A stretch of 64,000 bases of DNA from the NCBI RefSeq assembly GCF_014641595.1, contig NZ_BMIA01000004.1, positions 186,001 to 250,000 of the forward strand. The letters are read 5' to 3'. The notes below the pieces were generated by a model. The model saw nothing but the letters and a program-made list of their open reading frames with translations, searched no databases and was not told the origin of the DNA. Source of the DNA: Dyadobacter endophyticus (GTDB taxonomy: Bacteria; Bacteroidota; Bacteroidia; Cytophagales; Spirosomataceae). Each line of letters begins with the position of its first letter. The stretch's first letter is position 1. The position numbers were made by a program, and so were the translations under genes. Shown piece after piece: positions 44,893 to 55,741 of the stretch.

Positions 44893-46638
44893 ATGTCTGA
44901 AAAAGCCAACCCCGGAAAGCCCAAACAGCCGGGCATATTCAGCTTACTGGCTCCATACAAGGCGTTGGTCTTCCTGCTTTTGCTGTTTGCAGTGCTGAGC
45001 AACGGTATCAACCTCTGGCTTCCCAAGCTGGTGGCCGACGGGATCGATGATTACACCCAGGGGCGTTTCGACCTGAACGTGACGCTAGTCGAGTTCACCG
45101 GCGCGGTGATTTTCATATTCGTATTTGCATACCTGCAAAGTATTATCCAGACCTACGCTTCCGAAAAAGTAGCCCGCGACTTGCGGACAAGGTTGTCGGA
45201 CAAGATTTCAAAACAAAGTCACGCATTTATCGAACAAACCACTGCCGCGAAACTGCTTACCAACCTTACGGCCGACATCGATTCGATTAAAATGTTTGTG
45301 TCCCAGGCCATTGTCGCGATCGTCTCGTCGCTTTTCCTCATCATCGGGGCGAGTGTGTTGCTACTGAGCATCAATTGGAAACTGGCATTGACGGTCCTGG
45401 CGATCATTCCCATTATCGGGGGGATGTTTGCCTTTACTTTGAAGAAAGTCCGCACATTGTTCGTACAAAGCCGGGAGGTGATCGACTGGCTTAATAAGAT
45501 CATTAACGAGAGCATTCTCGGCTCTGCATTGATACGGGTCGTGAATTCCCAGCAGCTTGAATATGTGAAATTCCTGGAAGCGAATACCAAAGCGAAGGGC
45601 TTCGGGCTTGCCATTCTGAGCCTTTTTGCAGGGCTTATTCCGGTGGTGACGTTTACGGCCAACGTTTCGATGCTGACGATCCTCGTGCTTGGCGGACATT
45701 TCGTGATCGAGGGCGATATGACCCTGGGCAGTTTCGCCGCATTCAACAGTTATCTCGGCATTCTTATTTTTCCAATTCTTGTCATCGGTTTTATGAGCAA
45801 TGTGATCGCCCAGGCCACAGCTTCCTATCAGCGGATTTCGGCTGTTTTGAATGTTGCGGATCCGGTGGAGGCAGGTGCTTTTACCGCGTTGTTACTTGGT
45901 AATATCGCATTGGAGGAGGTAACTGTCCGTTACGGCGAAAAGCCGGCATTGAAAGATATTAGTCTGTCGGTAAATGCTGGTTCGCGGATTGCCGTGATCG
46001 GCCCGACAGCCGCGGGCAAAACGCAGTTGCTGTACCTGCTCACCGGGCTTATCCAGCCGCAGGAAGGCAGGGTTACCTTTGATGATCACCCGATCGATTA
46101 TTACGACAGCGAGTCGTTTCACCGCCAGGTCGGCTTTGTTTTTCAGGATAGTATCATTTTCAATATGAGTATCCGCGAAAACATTGCATTCAGCACGACG
46201 GTAACGGACGAATCTTTGCAAAAAGCGATCGACACGGCAGAGCTGACGGCATTCATCGAAAGCTTGTCCGAAGGCCTGGATACCGTTGTTTCGGAGCGCG
46301 GTGCGAGCCTTTCCGGCGGGCAGAAGCAGCGTATTATGCTTGCGCGGGCACTGGCCATGAATCCGAAAATACTCCTGCTCGACGATTTTACAGCGAGGGT
46401 CGACAGTATGACCGAAAAGAAGATCCTGGCGAATGTGGAGCGGAACTACCCCGGCATTACATTGATTTCCGTGACGCAGAAAATAGCGGCCATCGAGCAT
46501 TATGACCAGATTGTGGTACTGATGGAAGGCGAGCTGATCGGCTGCGGCACGCACGACGAGCTGATGCTGACAAGCCCCGAATACGTGCAGATTTTCAATT
46601 CGCAACAAAGCACCAGCAACTATGAACTACGATCTTAA
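44893..46638 (+). CDS. ABC exporter half-transporter, subunit with degenerate nucleotide site
   Basis: A 581-residue type IV exporter subunit with six membrane segments (about 15-320) and an ATPase domain. Walker A is GPTAAGKTQ and the signature is intact (LSGGQKQR), but the residue after the Walker B Asp is Asp instead of Glu (LLLDDFTARVD) and the switch His is Gln (SVTQKIA). It is thus the regulatory half of a heterodimer. The next gene overlaps it by 17 bp and encodes the other half. The exported substrate is unknown. Confidence 0.93.
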   Translation: MSEKANPGKPKQPGIFSLLAPYKALVFLLLLFAVLSNGINLWLPKLVADGIDDYTQGRFDLNVTLVEFTGAVIFIFVFAYLQSIIQTYASEKVARDLRTRLSDKISKQSHAFIEQTTAAKLLTNLTADIDSIKMFVSQAIVAIVSSLFLIIGASVLLLSINWKLALTVLAIIPIIGGMFAFTLKKVRTLFVQSREVIDWLNKIINESILGSALIRVVNSQQLEYVKFLEANTKAKGFGLAILSLFAGLIPVVTFTANVSMLTILVLGGHFVIEGDMTLGSFAAFNSYLGILIFPILVIGFMSNVIAQATASYQRISAVLNVADPVEAGAFTALLLGNIALEEVTVRYGEKPALKDISLSVNAGSRIAVIGPTAAGKTQLLYLLTGLIQPQEGRVTFDDHPIDYYDSESFHRQVGFVFQDSIIFNMSIRENIAFSTTVTDESLQKAIDTAELTAFIESLSEGLDTVVSERGASLSGGQKQRIMLARALAMNPKILLLDDFTARVDSMTEKKILANVERNYPGITLISVTQKIAAIEHYDQIVVLMEGELIGCGTHDELMLTSPEYVQIFNSQQSTSNYELRS

Positions 46639-48379
46639 TAAAATTTCAGAAGAGCGGCAGAAAACCTCGACGCTGAAAGCGCTCAGAAAGTTGCTGGAAC
46701 TGATTTCCCACGAACGCGGCAACCTGGCGCTGGCACTGGGCGCGATTGCGCTGAATACTACTGTGAACCTGGTCGGCCCGTACCTGATCGGCCGCGCGAT
46801 CGACCGGTACGTGGTGACGAAACAGTTTCATGGGCTGCTCGTTTTCGGAGGTATTCTGCTCGTGATGTATCTGCTCGGACTTGCTACCGCCTATACCCAG
46901 ACCAAACTGATGGGCGGGGTGGGGCAGCGGCTGCTGTTTACCCTCAGAAATGCCATTTTCAATAAATTGCAGCAGCTTCCGGTCGCGTTTTTTAACCAGA
47001 ACAAGGCCGGTGACCTCATTTCGCGGGTCAATAACGACACCGATAAACTGAATCAGTTCTTTTCGCAATCGCTGATGCAATTTGTGGGGAGTATTTTTAC
47101 GATGCTCGGTGCGGGGATTTTCTTAATGGTGATTAATGTAAAACTGGGGTCGGCGGCATTGGCGCCTGCCGTTGTGATCCTGCTTTTTACGATCGTATTG
47201 TCGCCCTGGGTGAAGGCTACCAATGCCAAAAACCTCAAAAGTACCGGTGCGCTGAGTGCAGAAATACAGGAAAGCCTGAACAATTTCAAAGTGGTGATTG
47301 CTTTCAACCGCCGCGACTATTTCAGGCAGCGTTTCCAGTTGGCTAACCTGGAAAATTACCGCACGGCCATTCGCGCGGGCCTGGCGAACAACGTTTTCCT
47401 GCCTACGTATTCGTTATTTTCCAATATTGCCCAGCTCGTCGTGCTGACTTACGGAATCCATCTGATCAGCCTGGGCGAGTTCAGTGTAGGGCTGCTGGTG
47501 AGTTACCTGGCGTATGCGACCAATTTTTATAATCCGTTGCGTCAACTTGCGGCATTATGGGCCAGTTTTCAGGTTGCGATGGCCGGCTGGGACCGTGTTT
47601 CGCAGATCCTTGCATTGGAAACCGATCTCCTGCCCGAGCCGGAAACAACCCGTAAAACCGACGGCGCATTGCTGGAATTCCGCGACGTGCGGTTTGGTTA
47701 CGACAGCCGTGAAATCCTGCATCAGGTCAATTTCAAACTAGAACGGGGCAAAACCTATGCATTGATCGGCCCGACCGGCGGCGGAAAAACCACCACGGCC
47801 TCGCTCATCGCGCGCCTGTACGACCCGCGCGAGGGCATTGTGCTGCTGGACGGGCGCGACATCCGCACCTATACGCCCGAAGAACGGAGCCGGAAGATCG
47901 GCTTTATTTTGCAGGAGCCGTTCCTTTTCTCCGGCACCATCCGTGAGAATATCCTCTACGGCAACGATCAATTAAAGGATTTTTCCCACGAAAAACTGGA
48001 AGAGGTGATCCGCAGCGCCAATCTGGGGGAAATACTGGCATTGTTTGAAGACGGCCTGGAAACAAAAGTCTCCGCAACCGGTGACACTGCGAGTTTGGGT
48101 CAAAAACAGCTCATCGCATTCATGCGTGCCGTCCTGCGCAGCCCCGAGTTGCTGATACTCGACGAAGCCACGGCCAACATCGATACCGTTACCGAAAAGC
48201 TGCTCGGCGATATTCTGAAACAGCTCCCGGAATCTACCACGCAAGTCATCATTGCCCACCGCCTCAACACCATCGAAAACGCCGACGAAATCTTCTTCGT
48301 CAACTCCGGCGAAGTAAACCGCGCCGGGTCATTGAGCGATGCAATGGGGATGTTGTTGAAAGGGAATAGGGCTAGTTAG
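46622..48379 (+). CDS. ABC exporter half-transporter, subunit with intact Walker B and switch
   Basis: A 585-residue partner of the preceding subunit with the same six-segment and ATPase layout. Walker A is GPTGGGKTT, Walker B is LLILDEATANID with the catalytic Glu, and the switch His is present (IIAHRLN), but the signature reads ASLGQKQL instead of LSGGQ. In the heterodimer its Walker motifs face the intact signature of the partner, giving one working and one degenerate site. Its stop overlaps the convergent GNAT gene's stop by 4 bp. Confidence 0.93.
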   Translation: MNYDLNKISEERQKTSTLKALRKLLELISHERGNLALALGAIALNTTVNLVGPYLIGRAIDRYVVTKQFHGLLVFGGILLVMYLLGLATAYTQTKLMGGVGQRLLFTLRNAIFNKLQQLPVAFFNQNKAGDLISRVNNDTDKLNQFFSQSLMQFVGSIFTMLGAGIFLMVINVKLGSAALAPAVVILLFTIVLSPWVKATNAKNLKSTGALSAEIQESLNNFKVVIAFNRRDYFRQRFQLANLENYRTAIRAGLANNVFLPTYSLFSNIAQLVVLTYGIHLISLGEFSVGLLVSYLAYATNFYNPLRQLAALWASFQVAMAGWDRVSQILALETDLLPEPETTRKTDGALLEFRDVRFGYDSREILHQVNFKLERGKTYALIGPTGGGKTTTASLIARLYDPREGIVLLDGRDIRTYTPEERSRKIGFILQEPFLFSGTIRENILYGNDQLKDFSHEKLEEVIRSANLGEILALFEDGLETKVSATGDTASLGQKQLIAFMRAVLRSPELLILDEATANIDTVTEKLLGDILKQLPESTTQVIIAHRLNTIENADEIFFVNSGEVNRAGSLSDAMGMLLKGNRAS

Positions 48380-48969
48380 GAGTGTTTTATAGCATTGATT
48401 TGCTGAATAAGTGGCATCAGGTCAAAATACATAGTCCTAAAACCATCGGCAGGAGGTAGAAGCTCGTCGGGGTTTGTAAAACGGAAGCCCAGTTTTGCAT
48501 AAAATCCGGATGCATCGTACGGCTTTTCCGGCAAGTCGGCGTCGAATAATGCGTCCACAGTCATAAAGCGGATTCCGAGCCGCGGAACCAATTCTAATAT
48601 GACATATTTCATCGCCCAGTCCATCAGCCTCCGGCCGGAACCTTTGGCCCGAGGATCAGCTGCCAACCAGCCAATCTTTACGGCCGGAAAAGTAGTATAG
48701 CGAACATCTTCATTGATGAGAATGGGTGCCCCCATTGTTAGTTTATCCGCCAGTAACGTAATGTATGCCGCAAGGCCTTCTTCACAGCTCACGAGCCAGC
48801 ATTTGCTGGTGAAGCTTTTTAGCTCATTTCGAATTTTCTGACCTTTGATATAGGATACAAACTCACCCCGACCACAACGAAAACCAATCCCAACATCCGT
48901 TCGATCTGGATTGAATTCGGTGACATCGTGTTGTGAAAAATCTATCCCGGAGAATTTGGGATAGGGCAT
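48376..48969 (-). CDS. GNAT acetyltransferase, likely toxin of a TA pair
   Basis: A 197-residue protein. The N-terminal part (FRCGRGEFVSYIKG, then SKCWLVSCEEG) resembles the entry segment of TacT-type toxins, which acetylate the amino acid on charged tRNA. The acetyl-CoA-binding loop is R107-A-K-G-S-G112, followed by a typical FYAKLGF segment near the end. Its ATG overlaps the stop of a 55-residue gene by one base (TAATG), a normal arrangement in toxin-antitoxin operons. An ordinary acetyltransferase role cannot be excluded. Confidence 0.7.
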   Translation of the reverse strand: MPYPKFSGIDFSQHDVTEFNPDRTDVGIGFRCGRGEFVSYIKGQKIRNELKSFTSKCWLVSCEEGLAAYITLLADKLTMGAPILINEDVRYTTFPAVKIGWLAADPRAKGSGRRLMDWAMKYVILELVPRLGIRFMTVDALFDADLPEKPYDASGFYAKLGFRFTNPDELLPPADGFRTMYFDLMPLIQQINAIKHS

Positions 48970-49136
48970 TACTTCTGCGCGTTTGATTTTTCCTTTTTGA
49001 TCTGTTCGGTGATCCTGTGAATGGTGGCCCAGGCTTCTTCGTTGGCCAGGTAGCCGCCAGTTTTGATAGCTTGTGACAGCGCTTCTGCTTCACGTCCCAC
49101 GACCGGTTTGGAAATGGTATCGCCTGAATATTTCAT
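48969..49136 (-). CDS. Small 55-residue protein, possible antitoxin
   Basis: A 56-codon frame (MKYSGDTISKPVVGREAEAL, then LANEEAWATIHRITEQIKK) with a helical, charged C-terminal half. It overlaps the GNAT gene by one base and so is translationally coupled to it. It is not the DUF1778/RHH antitoxin normally seen with TacT toxins, and it has no recognised DNA-binding motif. Codon use matches real genes. Confidence 0.6.
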   Translation of the reverse strand: MKYSGDTISKPVVGREAEALSQAIKTGGYLANEEAWATIHRITEQIKKEKSNAQK

Positions 49137-49263
49137 TTTGTGTAATGTTTAAATCAATGAATTTCAGCGAGCGGTGATCTGTTTGGATGGTCTAAATCAG
49201 AGCCGCATTGGAACGTGAGTTAGCAAAATTACAAATTAACCCGGATAATGAAAGAGAGATCTA

Positions 49264-50547
49264 TTACACCTGTTGCGGAGCCGCAGTACGAGTGTCTTCC
49301 AAAAGCATCCACATCGCTTCCCGGCATATCTTTTCCGCGTCGATCATGGGCAGGAAACTTTCGTGGGAGCAGAAGGAAAAGTTCATTTTTCCTGCAAATG
49401 TGCTTACTACCAGTGTATTGGGGTTGCGCCAGGGAAACCCCACCGAGGGGCTGTGAATGGCTCCGACAATGAAATTGTTGTAGCGCGAAGGTATGTCCAG
49501 CACACCCATATTGGAGATGGTGATGTCGTGGCTGCCTGTTGTGGAGCGCATGTGCCTGAGCAATGCGTTGGTGGAACTGTGGAAATATTCGGTAATGAAT
49601 AGCATCTCCGCCGCGTTGACGTTGTCGGCTTTTTCAACAAGTGCCTGTTTCAGTTGCCGTGCTTCCTGCCATAAGTCGTGTTGCGCCCCTTTCCTGCTAA
49701 GCGAAAGCTCTACAATGGGCGCGAATGCAAACAGATGATCATGGCCGACGCCCGGCAGGTAACGCCGTATGTCGACGGGGCTGATGACTTTGTTGCGCGA
49801 CGTTTTTCCATTAACGGACTGATATGCGAGCAACAAGGCCGTGCATAATGCTGCCTGGACAGTCGTTTTTTCGGCCTTGCATTTTTTGATCAGCCCAGAG
49901 GTCGTTTCTTTGTCGAGGGTATGCGTAAGCAGATAATAGCTTCCCTCACGAGGCGCAGGTTTAGGATTCAAAATCGCGAAAAGGCCTCTTGCGAGCGATG
50001 AAAACAGCTTGCCTTTCCAATGTATCATCCGGCTCTCGCGGATGGAAGCGGGAACCAGCGCGTCGACCGATTGAAAACCTTCATAAGGTTCCAGGTTCAT
50101 TTCCGGATCGTCGAGGAGCAGCAATAGTTCGCGCATGAGCGTTACGAATCCGGAACCATCGCAAACGCAGTGCGGGCATACCAGCAACAGATCGGAAACG
50201 GTTTCGGATCGGAGCCATACCAGCCGCGCGGCCGGTTCTGTGGTTAGGTCGAACGGCCTTTCCCATTCCAGCAGACTTACTTCTTCCCAATGAACGTCGG
50301 ATGTCCGCTCGATAATGTCGATTGGTATCGACGAAATGGATGAGTTGGTAACAAATACAGGGATATTTGTCCTGCTCCACGCTACATTTGTGCGCAATAA
50401 CGGATGCCGGTTTTGAATTTTTGCAAGCGCGGATGTGATCTGCTGTTCGGAAAAATGTCCTTCAACCGAAGCCGCAAAGACGCAGTTGACGGGTACAAGT
50501 CCATCGGCATACATGATCCGTTCTCCGACAATCATTGGTCTGTTCAT
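49264..50547 (-). CDS. Condensation-type HxxxD acyltransferase 1
   Basis: A 427-residue stand-alone protein of the condensation-domain/BAHD-like acyltransferase superfamily. The active-site motif reads P125-H126-C-V-C-D130-G, so the catalytic His and structural Asp are kept while the first His of the HHxxxDG consensus is Pro. A DIRRYLPG segment and a DFGWG-like region near residue 390 (VSTFAGKMNFSF) complete the fold. It likely transfers an acyl group from a carrier protein or CoA to a hydroxyl or amine, probably on a sugar. It is the last gene of the polyketide operon, one base after the preceding paralogue. Confidence 0.85.
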   Translation of the reverse strand: MNRPMIVGERIMYADGLVPVNCVFAASVEGHFSEQQITSALAKIQNRHPLLRTNVAWSRTNIPVFVTNSSISSIPIDIIERTSDVHWEEVSLLEWERPFDLTTEPAARLVWLRSETVSDLLLVCPHCVCDGSGFVTLMRELLLLLDDPEMNLEPYEGFQSVDALVPASIRESRMIHWKGKLFSSLARGLFAILNPKPAPREGSYYLLTHTLDKETTSGLIKKCKAEKTTVQAALCTALLLAYQSVNGKTSRNKVISPVDIRRYLPGVGHDHLFAFAPIVELSLSRKGAQHDLWQEARQLKQALVEKADNVNAAEMLFITEYFHSSTNALLRHMRSTTGSHDITISNMGVLDIPSRYNNFIVGAIHSPSVGFPWRNPNTLVVSTFAGKMNFSFCSHESFLPMIDAEKICREAMWMLLEDTRTAAPQQV

Positions 50548-50548
50548 T

Positions 50549-51829
50549 TCAATCCTGGATAGTAACGGGTTTAGCTTCCAATAAATGCTTTCTCAGCAGG
50601 GCCATGGCAGTACCGATAATGAATTCGCCATCCTGCCTGGTTATATATTGTTCTTCGGAGTGAAACGCGAAGTCCATCCGGCCGCCGAATGTCGATACCG
50701 AAACTTTCGAAGGATTCCCCATCGGAAATCGTGAAAACGGGCTGTACACTTCCCTGACCCTGATTTGTCCGTAAGTTTCGTTCAACGGAATGCGGCCGAT
50801 ATTGGCGAATGCGAAATCGTGGCCACCTCTACCAGCTTTGGCATATTTACTGGTCCGGGAATATAATGGCAGCAGGTATTCGCTGAAAAACAGTAGCTTA
50901 GGTGCGTTTGTTTTCGCTAATTGCTTGTACAAACTCTCCTTCACGGCGATTGTCTGGGCACGAAAGCCGGTACTGTCTTTCGGTGTTTTCAATCCGGCCA
51001 TGGATGGAAACGCGAACAGGTGATCCTTGCCGATCTGGGGTAAGAACCTGCGCATATCGACGGACGAAAACATTTGCCCACTCGTACGCACATTACGAGC
51101 GCGCCCAAATGCACGCATGAAGACTAGAATTAATGCGGCATTGAGGTTGATATCTTCTTTCCTGCATGCAGAGAGCAATGTGGCCGTTTCTGTTTCGCTG
51201 AGTTTCCAGCGGATTGTGTAAAACCGGTCTTTTTGGGCTGCCTTCATCCAGGCTACCCCCCAAAGGAAGAGGCGGGTAACAACGGCCAGCGACCTTCCGG
51301 CCAGGCGGTTGAGTTGGCTTTGCCGCATTTCGGCAGGAACAAGCGCTTCCGGGCAGAAAGGAGCATAGGGATGCAGCGTGGTGCCGGGCTCAGCGAGGCA
51401 TTCGAGTAGTTCCCGCATGAGGGTGATAATGGAGGTGGCGTCGCCGATGCAATGGTGGCAAACGATCAGCAGTTCGGAGACCTGCTCAGAGCGGAGCCAT
51501 ACGAGTCGCGCCAATGGGGTATTGTTTGCATTGAAAGGTGTGCTCCATTCGGCTTCTGCTTCTGCCAGCCAATCGTCGTCCGACTGCCTTTCAATCATGC
51601 GGTATGGAATGGGTTCTATCAATTCCTGCGTGACGTACGACGGAATGCCGTCGGTTCCGGTTTCTACGGTTACACGCAGGAAAGGGTGTTTTTGTTGGAT
51701 TTTCTGCAATGCATTCCTTACGGCACTTTCCTCAAAGAAACCCTCGACTTTCACCGGAAACACGACGTTCACCGGCGTATCCGCGCCAGCGTACATGGAG
51801 GCTTCCAGAAAAACCATCCTTCTTTTCAT
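50549..51829 (-). CDS. Condensation-type HxxxD acyltransferase 2
   Basis: A 426-residue paralogue of the flanking proteins. The motif is H125-H126-C-I-G-D130-A, with Ala in place of the final Gly. Other shared landmarks are SSVDMRRFLP and VSTFGGRMDFAF. Its start overlaps the stop of the third paralogue by four bases (ATGA), so translation is coupled. The role is taken to be acyl transfer onto the pathway product, with a substrate different from that of its two paralogues. Confidence 0.85.
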   Translation of the reverse strand: MKRRMVFLEASMYAGADTPVNVVFPVKVEGFFEESAVRNALQKIQQKHPFLRVTVETGTDGIPSYVTQELIEPIPYRMIERQSDDDWLAEAEAEWSTPFNANNTPLARLVWLRSEQVSELLIVCHHCIGDATSIITLMRELLECLAEPGTTLHPYAPFCPEALVPAEMRQSQLNRLAGRSLAVVTRLFLWGVAWMKAAQKDRFYTIRWKLSETETATLLSACRKEDINLNAALILVFMRAFGRARNVRTSGQMFSSVDMRRFLPQIGKDHLFAFPSMAGLKTPKDSTGFRAQTIAVKESLYKQLAKTNAPKLLFFSEYLLPLYSRTSKYAKAGRGGHDFAFANIGRIPLNETYGQIRVREVYSPFSRFPMGNPSKVSVSTFGGRMDFAFHSEEQYITRQDGEFIIGTAMALLRKHLLEAKPVTIQD

Positions 51830-53136
51830 AGGCGTACGGAATCTGGTATGAATACGGTTTCAAAGAGGATTTCCATTGCTTTTTCCCGGATTTGCATGGC
51901 GGTTGCCCGTTGCATAAATTCCTGGTTTGATACGAATGAAAAATCCATCTGGCCTTTGAAAGTGGTGGTAATGATCGTATTAGGGTTCGCAAACGGCCCT
52001 ATTACCGTCGGGCTGTAAATCGTTTCGACTGTGAAATGCCGGAATTGGGCAGGAATATCGAGTTTACCCATATTGGAAAACATAAAATCGTTGCCCACCT
52101 TGGCGTAGGTCAAAAAGCGGCGCAGCTTATGGACGGAGCGATGCGAAGCTTCCATGATCATGGTAAACTCATAAGGGTCCAGCCTGGCCATCTGCTTGGA
52201 AACGTGGATTTGCAGTGTTTTTGCTTTTTCCCAAAAACTGTTTCCGAAAGCTTGTTTGAGGCCGATATTCAAAGCTAACCCATACGAAAAAAGCATATCA
52301 CGCTTCACTTCGGGCATATAGCGGCGGATATCCACCGGGCAGGTAGCCTTGCCATGCGCGCCTGGGCCATTTATTGCTTTGAAAGCTTCCATTAATGCCA
52401 GCCCGATGGCCGTATTGACCGTGACGCCTTCCTTTTTACACTGTCTAAAAAGCGCTTTTGACTGTTCCGAACCTAGCTTCCAGTTGACTAGGTAATCACC
52501 CGTGCGCGGGCCGCCCGAACGCGGGCCGGATTTCCTTTTGGTGGAAATAAACAATGAGCCCAGCGATAGCCCCGCATGTACCAACGCAGCCGAAAACTTT
52601 GCTTTGAAGCGGTTGCGGCGGTTGTGCAATAATTCGGCCGGGATCAGGTCGCGGATGTTTCGAAACGCCGGTGCTTTGCCGATTTCCGCCTGAAGGTCGT
52701 CGAGTAAGGTCAAAAGATCATTGAGCAATGCTACACCCGAACCACCGTCGCACATGCAGTGGTGGAAGGCCATAATGAGGTCGGAAACTTCGGCCGAGCG
52801 GATCCAGGTAATACGCAGCAGCGGGCCATTTTTGATATCAAACGATGTTCCCAGCTCACGGACTGTTTCGCGGTTCCAGTCGTCGTCATCCGCCCGTTCC
52901 ACAATTCTGAGTGGAATATCCGGCCGGGAAGGTGGTGTGTGAAAAAAAGGTAGCCCCGTAGCATCAATACCGATGGCCGTGCGCAGCATCGCATACTTTT
53001 CCTGCAAACGGGCAAGCGCGGTGCGGAGTTGTCCTTGGTTGAGCTGCCCATTGATTTTTAGTGCATAAACCCCGTGAAAAGGCTCGCTACCATTGCCAAA
53101 AAGCACCCTTTCGAGGAAAAGCAGGTTTCGTTTCAT
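51826..53136 (-). CDS. Condensation-type HxxxD acyltransferase 3
   Basis: A 436-residue paralogue with the consensus-like motif H125-H126-C-M-C-D130-G. It also has CPVDIRRYMP and ITTTFKGQMDFSF. Of the three it is the closest to canonical condensation domains. No carrier protein or adenylation domain is attached, so it is not a peptide synthetase module; stand-alone forms such as PapA proteins esterify lipids. It starts three bases after the first glycosyltransferase gene's stop. Confidence 0.85.
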   Translation of the reverse strand: MKRNLLFLERVLFGNGSEPFHGVYALKINGQLNQGQLRTALARLQEKYAMLRTAIGIDATGLPFFHTPPSRPDIPLRIVERADDDDWNRETVRELGTSFDIKNGPLLRITWIRSAEVSDLIMAFHHCMCDGGSGVALLNDLLTLLDDLQAEIGKAPAFRNIRDLIPAELLHNRRNRFKAKFSAALVHAGLSLGSLFISTKRKSGPRSGGPRTGDYLVNWKLGSEQSKALFRQCKKEGVTVNTAIGLALMEAFKAINGPGAHGKATCPVDIRRYMPEVKRDMLFSYGLALNIGLKQAFGNSFWEKAKTLQIHVSKQMARLDPYEFTMIMEASHRSVHKLRRFLTYAKVGNDFMFSNMGKLDIPAQFRHFTVETIYSPTVIGPFANPNTIITTTFKGQMDFSFVSNQEFMQRATAMQIREKAMEILFETVFIPDSVRL

Positions 53137-53139
53137 CGG

Positions 53140-54334
53140 CTATGCATTTTCGGTTACACGGTTTGCCAGGGCGAAATTTTCGAGCAGTTCCACCGCCTTC
53201 GCATTGCCGCCAGCCGCATTGAAAGTGTCGCGGATATGCCGGGCCGCATTTCGGTATTTCGGGTTTTCGAGCAGTTCCCGCATCGCATTTTTTACATCGG
53301 CGACGCGCAGGCGTTTGTATCGTACCTTAATGCCGCAACCGGCATTTTCTATCAACGCGGCAGTATGGAAATGGTCGTATGCAATAGGGGTAATGAGCAT
53401 CGGCAGGCCGTTCATGAACGAGTCGTTCACCGTGTTGAAGCCGCCATGGCAGATCACCGCATCCATTTTTGGAATAATATCGGCCTGTGGCACAAAGCCT
53501 TGCACAATGAAGTTTTCGGGCCATTCGTCGATCACCGATGGGTCGGTAGCCGCCACGATGGTAATCGGCTCGTTGCCGAATGCTTCGATGAGTTTCAGGA
53601 AAAACTCTTTTCTGATATCAACCAGCAAGGTGCCAAGCGATACGAATACCTTGGGCGTAGTAGCCCTTTCGAGTCGTTCCCAATCGAAAGGCGTTTCATT
53701 CGGGCGACCTTTAACCGGGCCTACAAACTTCATATGCGCTTCCGGCTCGGGAAATCCGGCAAACTCTTTGGAAGTGAACACGATATTCATCTGATGCGAA
53801 TGGATCACAAACTCGTCCGTGTAAATGCCAAGTTCGCGTTGCAGGCCTTTGATGAGGTTCTGCTGCCATTCGAATATTTTGGGGGCCGAGTTGGCCGTGT
53901 CGCCCATGACATCCGGCGGTACGGGCGTGGTGGTCACGCACGGAATGCCTTTAAGATGGGCTACTAATGCCCCGGCAAAGGTAATGCAGTCGTTTACGAT
54001 GACGTCCGGTTGGAAATCGTCGACAACACGTGCTACGCCAGGCACCATAATCCTCGCAAAAGGAATGTAAGTCTCTTCCAATGCAAGCTTCATTACCTCG
54101 GGCCCTGAAAGTGACGGGCCGTCGTCCTGGCGTTTCAGTATGCGTTCGATCTCGTCCTGATGCGGCGCGAGTTCCGCTTCGGGCAGCATGTAGCGCCCGC
54201 CTTCGGGAATGTGTTTGTCTGGGAGGGGGACCAGCCCCGTCCAGGCGACTTCATGGCCATGGGCAAGCAGGCTCGCGCCCACGCTGAGCGTAGGGCTGAT
54301 GTGCCCGAAAAACGGAGGTACTACAAATAGAAAT

Positions 54335-54342
<8 letters not shown>
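53140..54342 (-). CDS. UGT/MGT-type glycosyltransferase 1
   Basis: A 400-residue GT1-family enzyme from ATG 54342 (MAKFLFVVPP); an ATG 12 bases upstream is possible. The N-terminal domain carries GHISPTLSVG; the C-terminal domain has the donor-binding signature CHGGFNTVNDSFMNGLPMLITP and YDHFHTAALIE. Such enzymes move sugar from a nucleotide donor onto lipophilic aglycones such as macrolides, sterols or lipids in the cytoplasm. It overlaps the next upstream gene, a paralogue, by 8 bp. Donor sugar is not predictable. Confidence 0.9.
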
Positions 54343-55589
<1,247 letters not shown>

Positions 55590-55610
55590 CGGTGGCTGCG
55601 ATGCGCTCTG

Positions 55611-55741
55611 CCCTGGGCTGAAGCCTAGGGTTGTGCTATCGTCGCACTTGCGCCACTATATCTACGCACGCTCGACAGTGCAACCCCAGGCTTCAGCCTG
55701 GGGACACTGGTGCATGCCATACTGGTGGCTTCAGCCACAGT
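55611..55741. repeat. REP/BIME-like inverted element cluster
   Basis: Two copies of a roughly 35-bp element with the core GGCTGAAGCC lie head to head (55611-55645 and 55671-55703). The second is itself a perfect 20-bp palindrome, CCCCAGGCTTCAGCCTGGGG. A third GGCTTCAGCC core lies at 55727-55736. This matches bacterial REP elements organised as BIMEs. The last core supplies the TGA stop of the adjacent hydrolase gene. Confidence 0.75.

Noticed and set aside
49264..53136. Non-ribosomal peptide synthetase modules
   Set aside because: Only condensation-type domains are present. No adenylation or attached carrier domains are seen, so peptide synthesis is unlikely.
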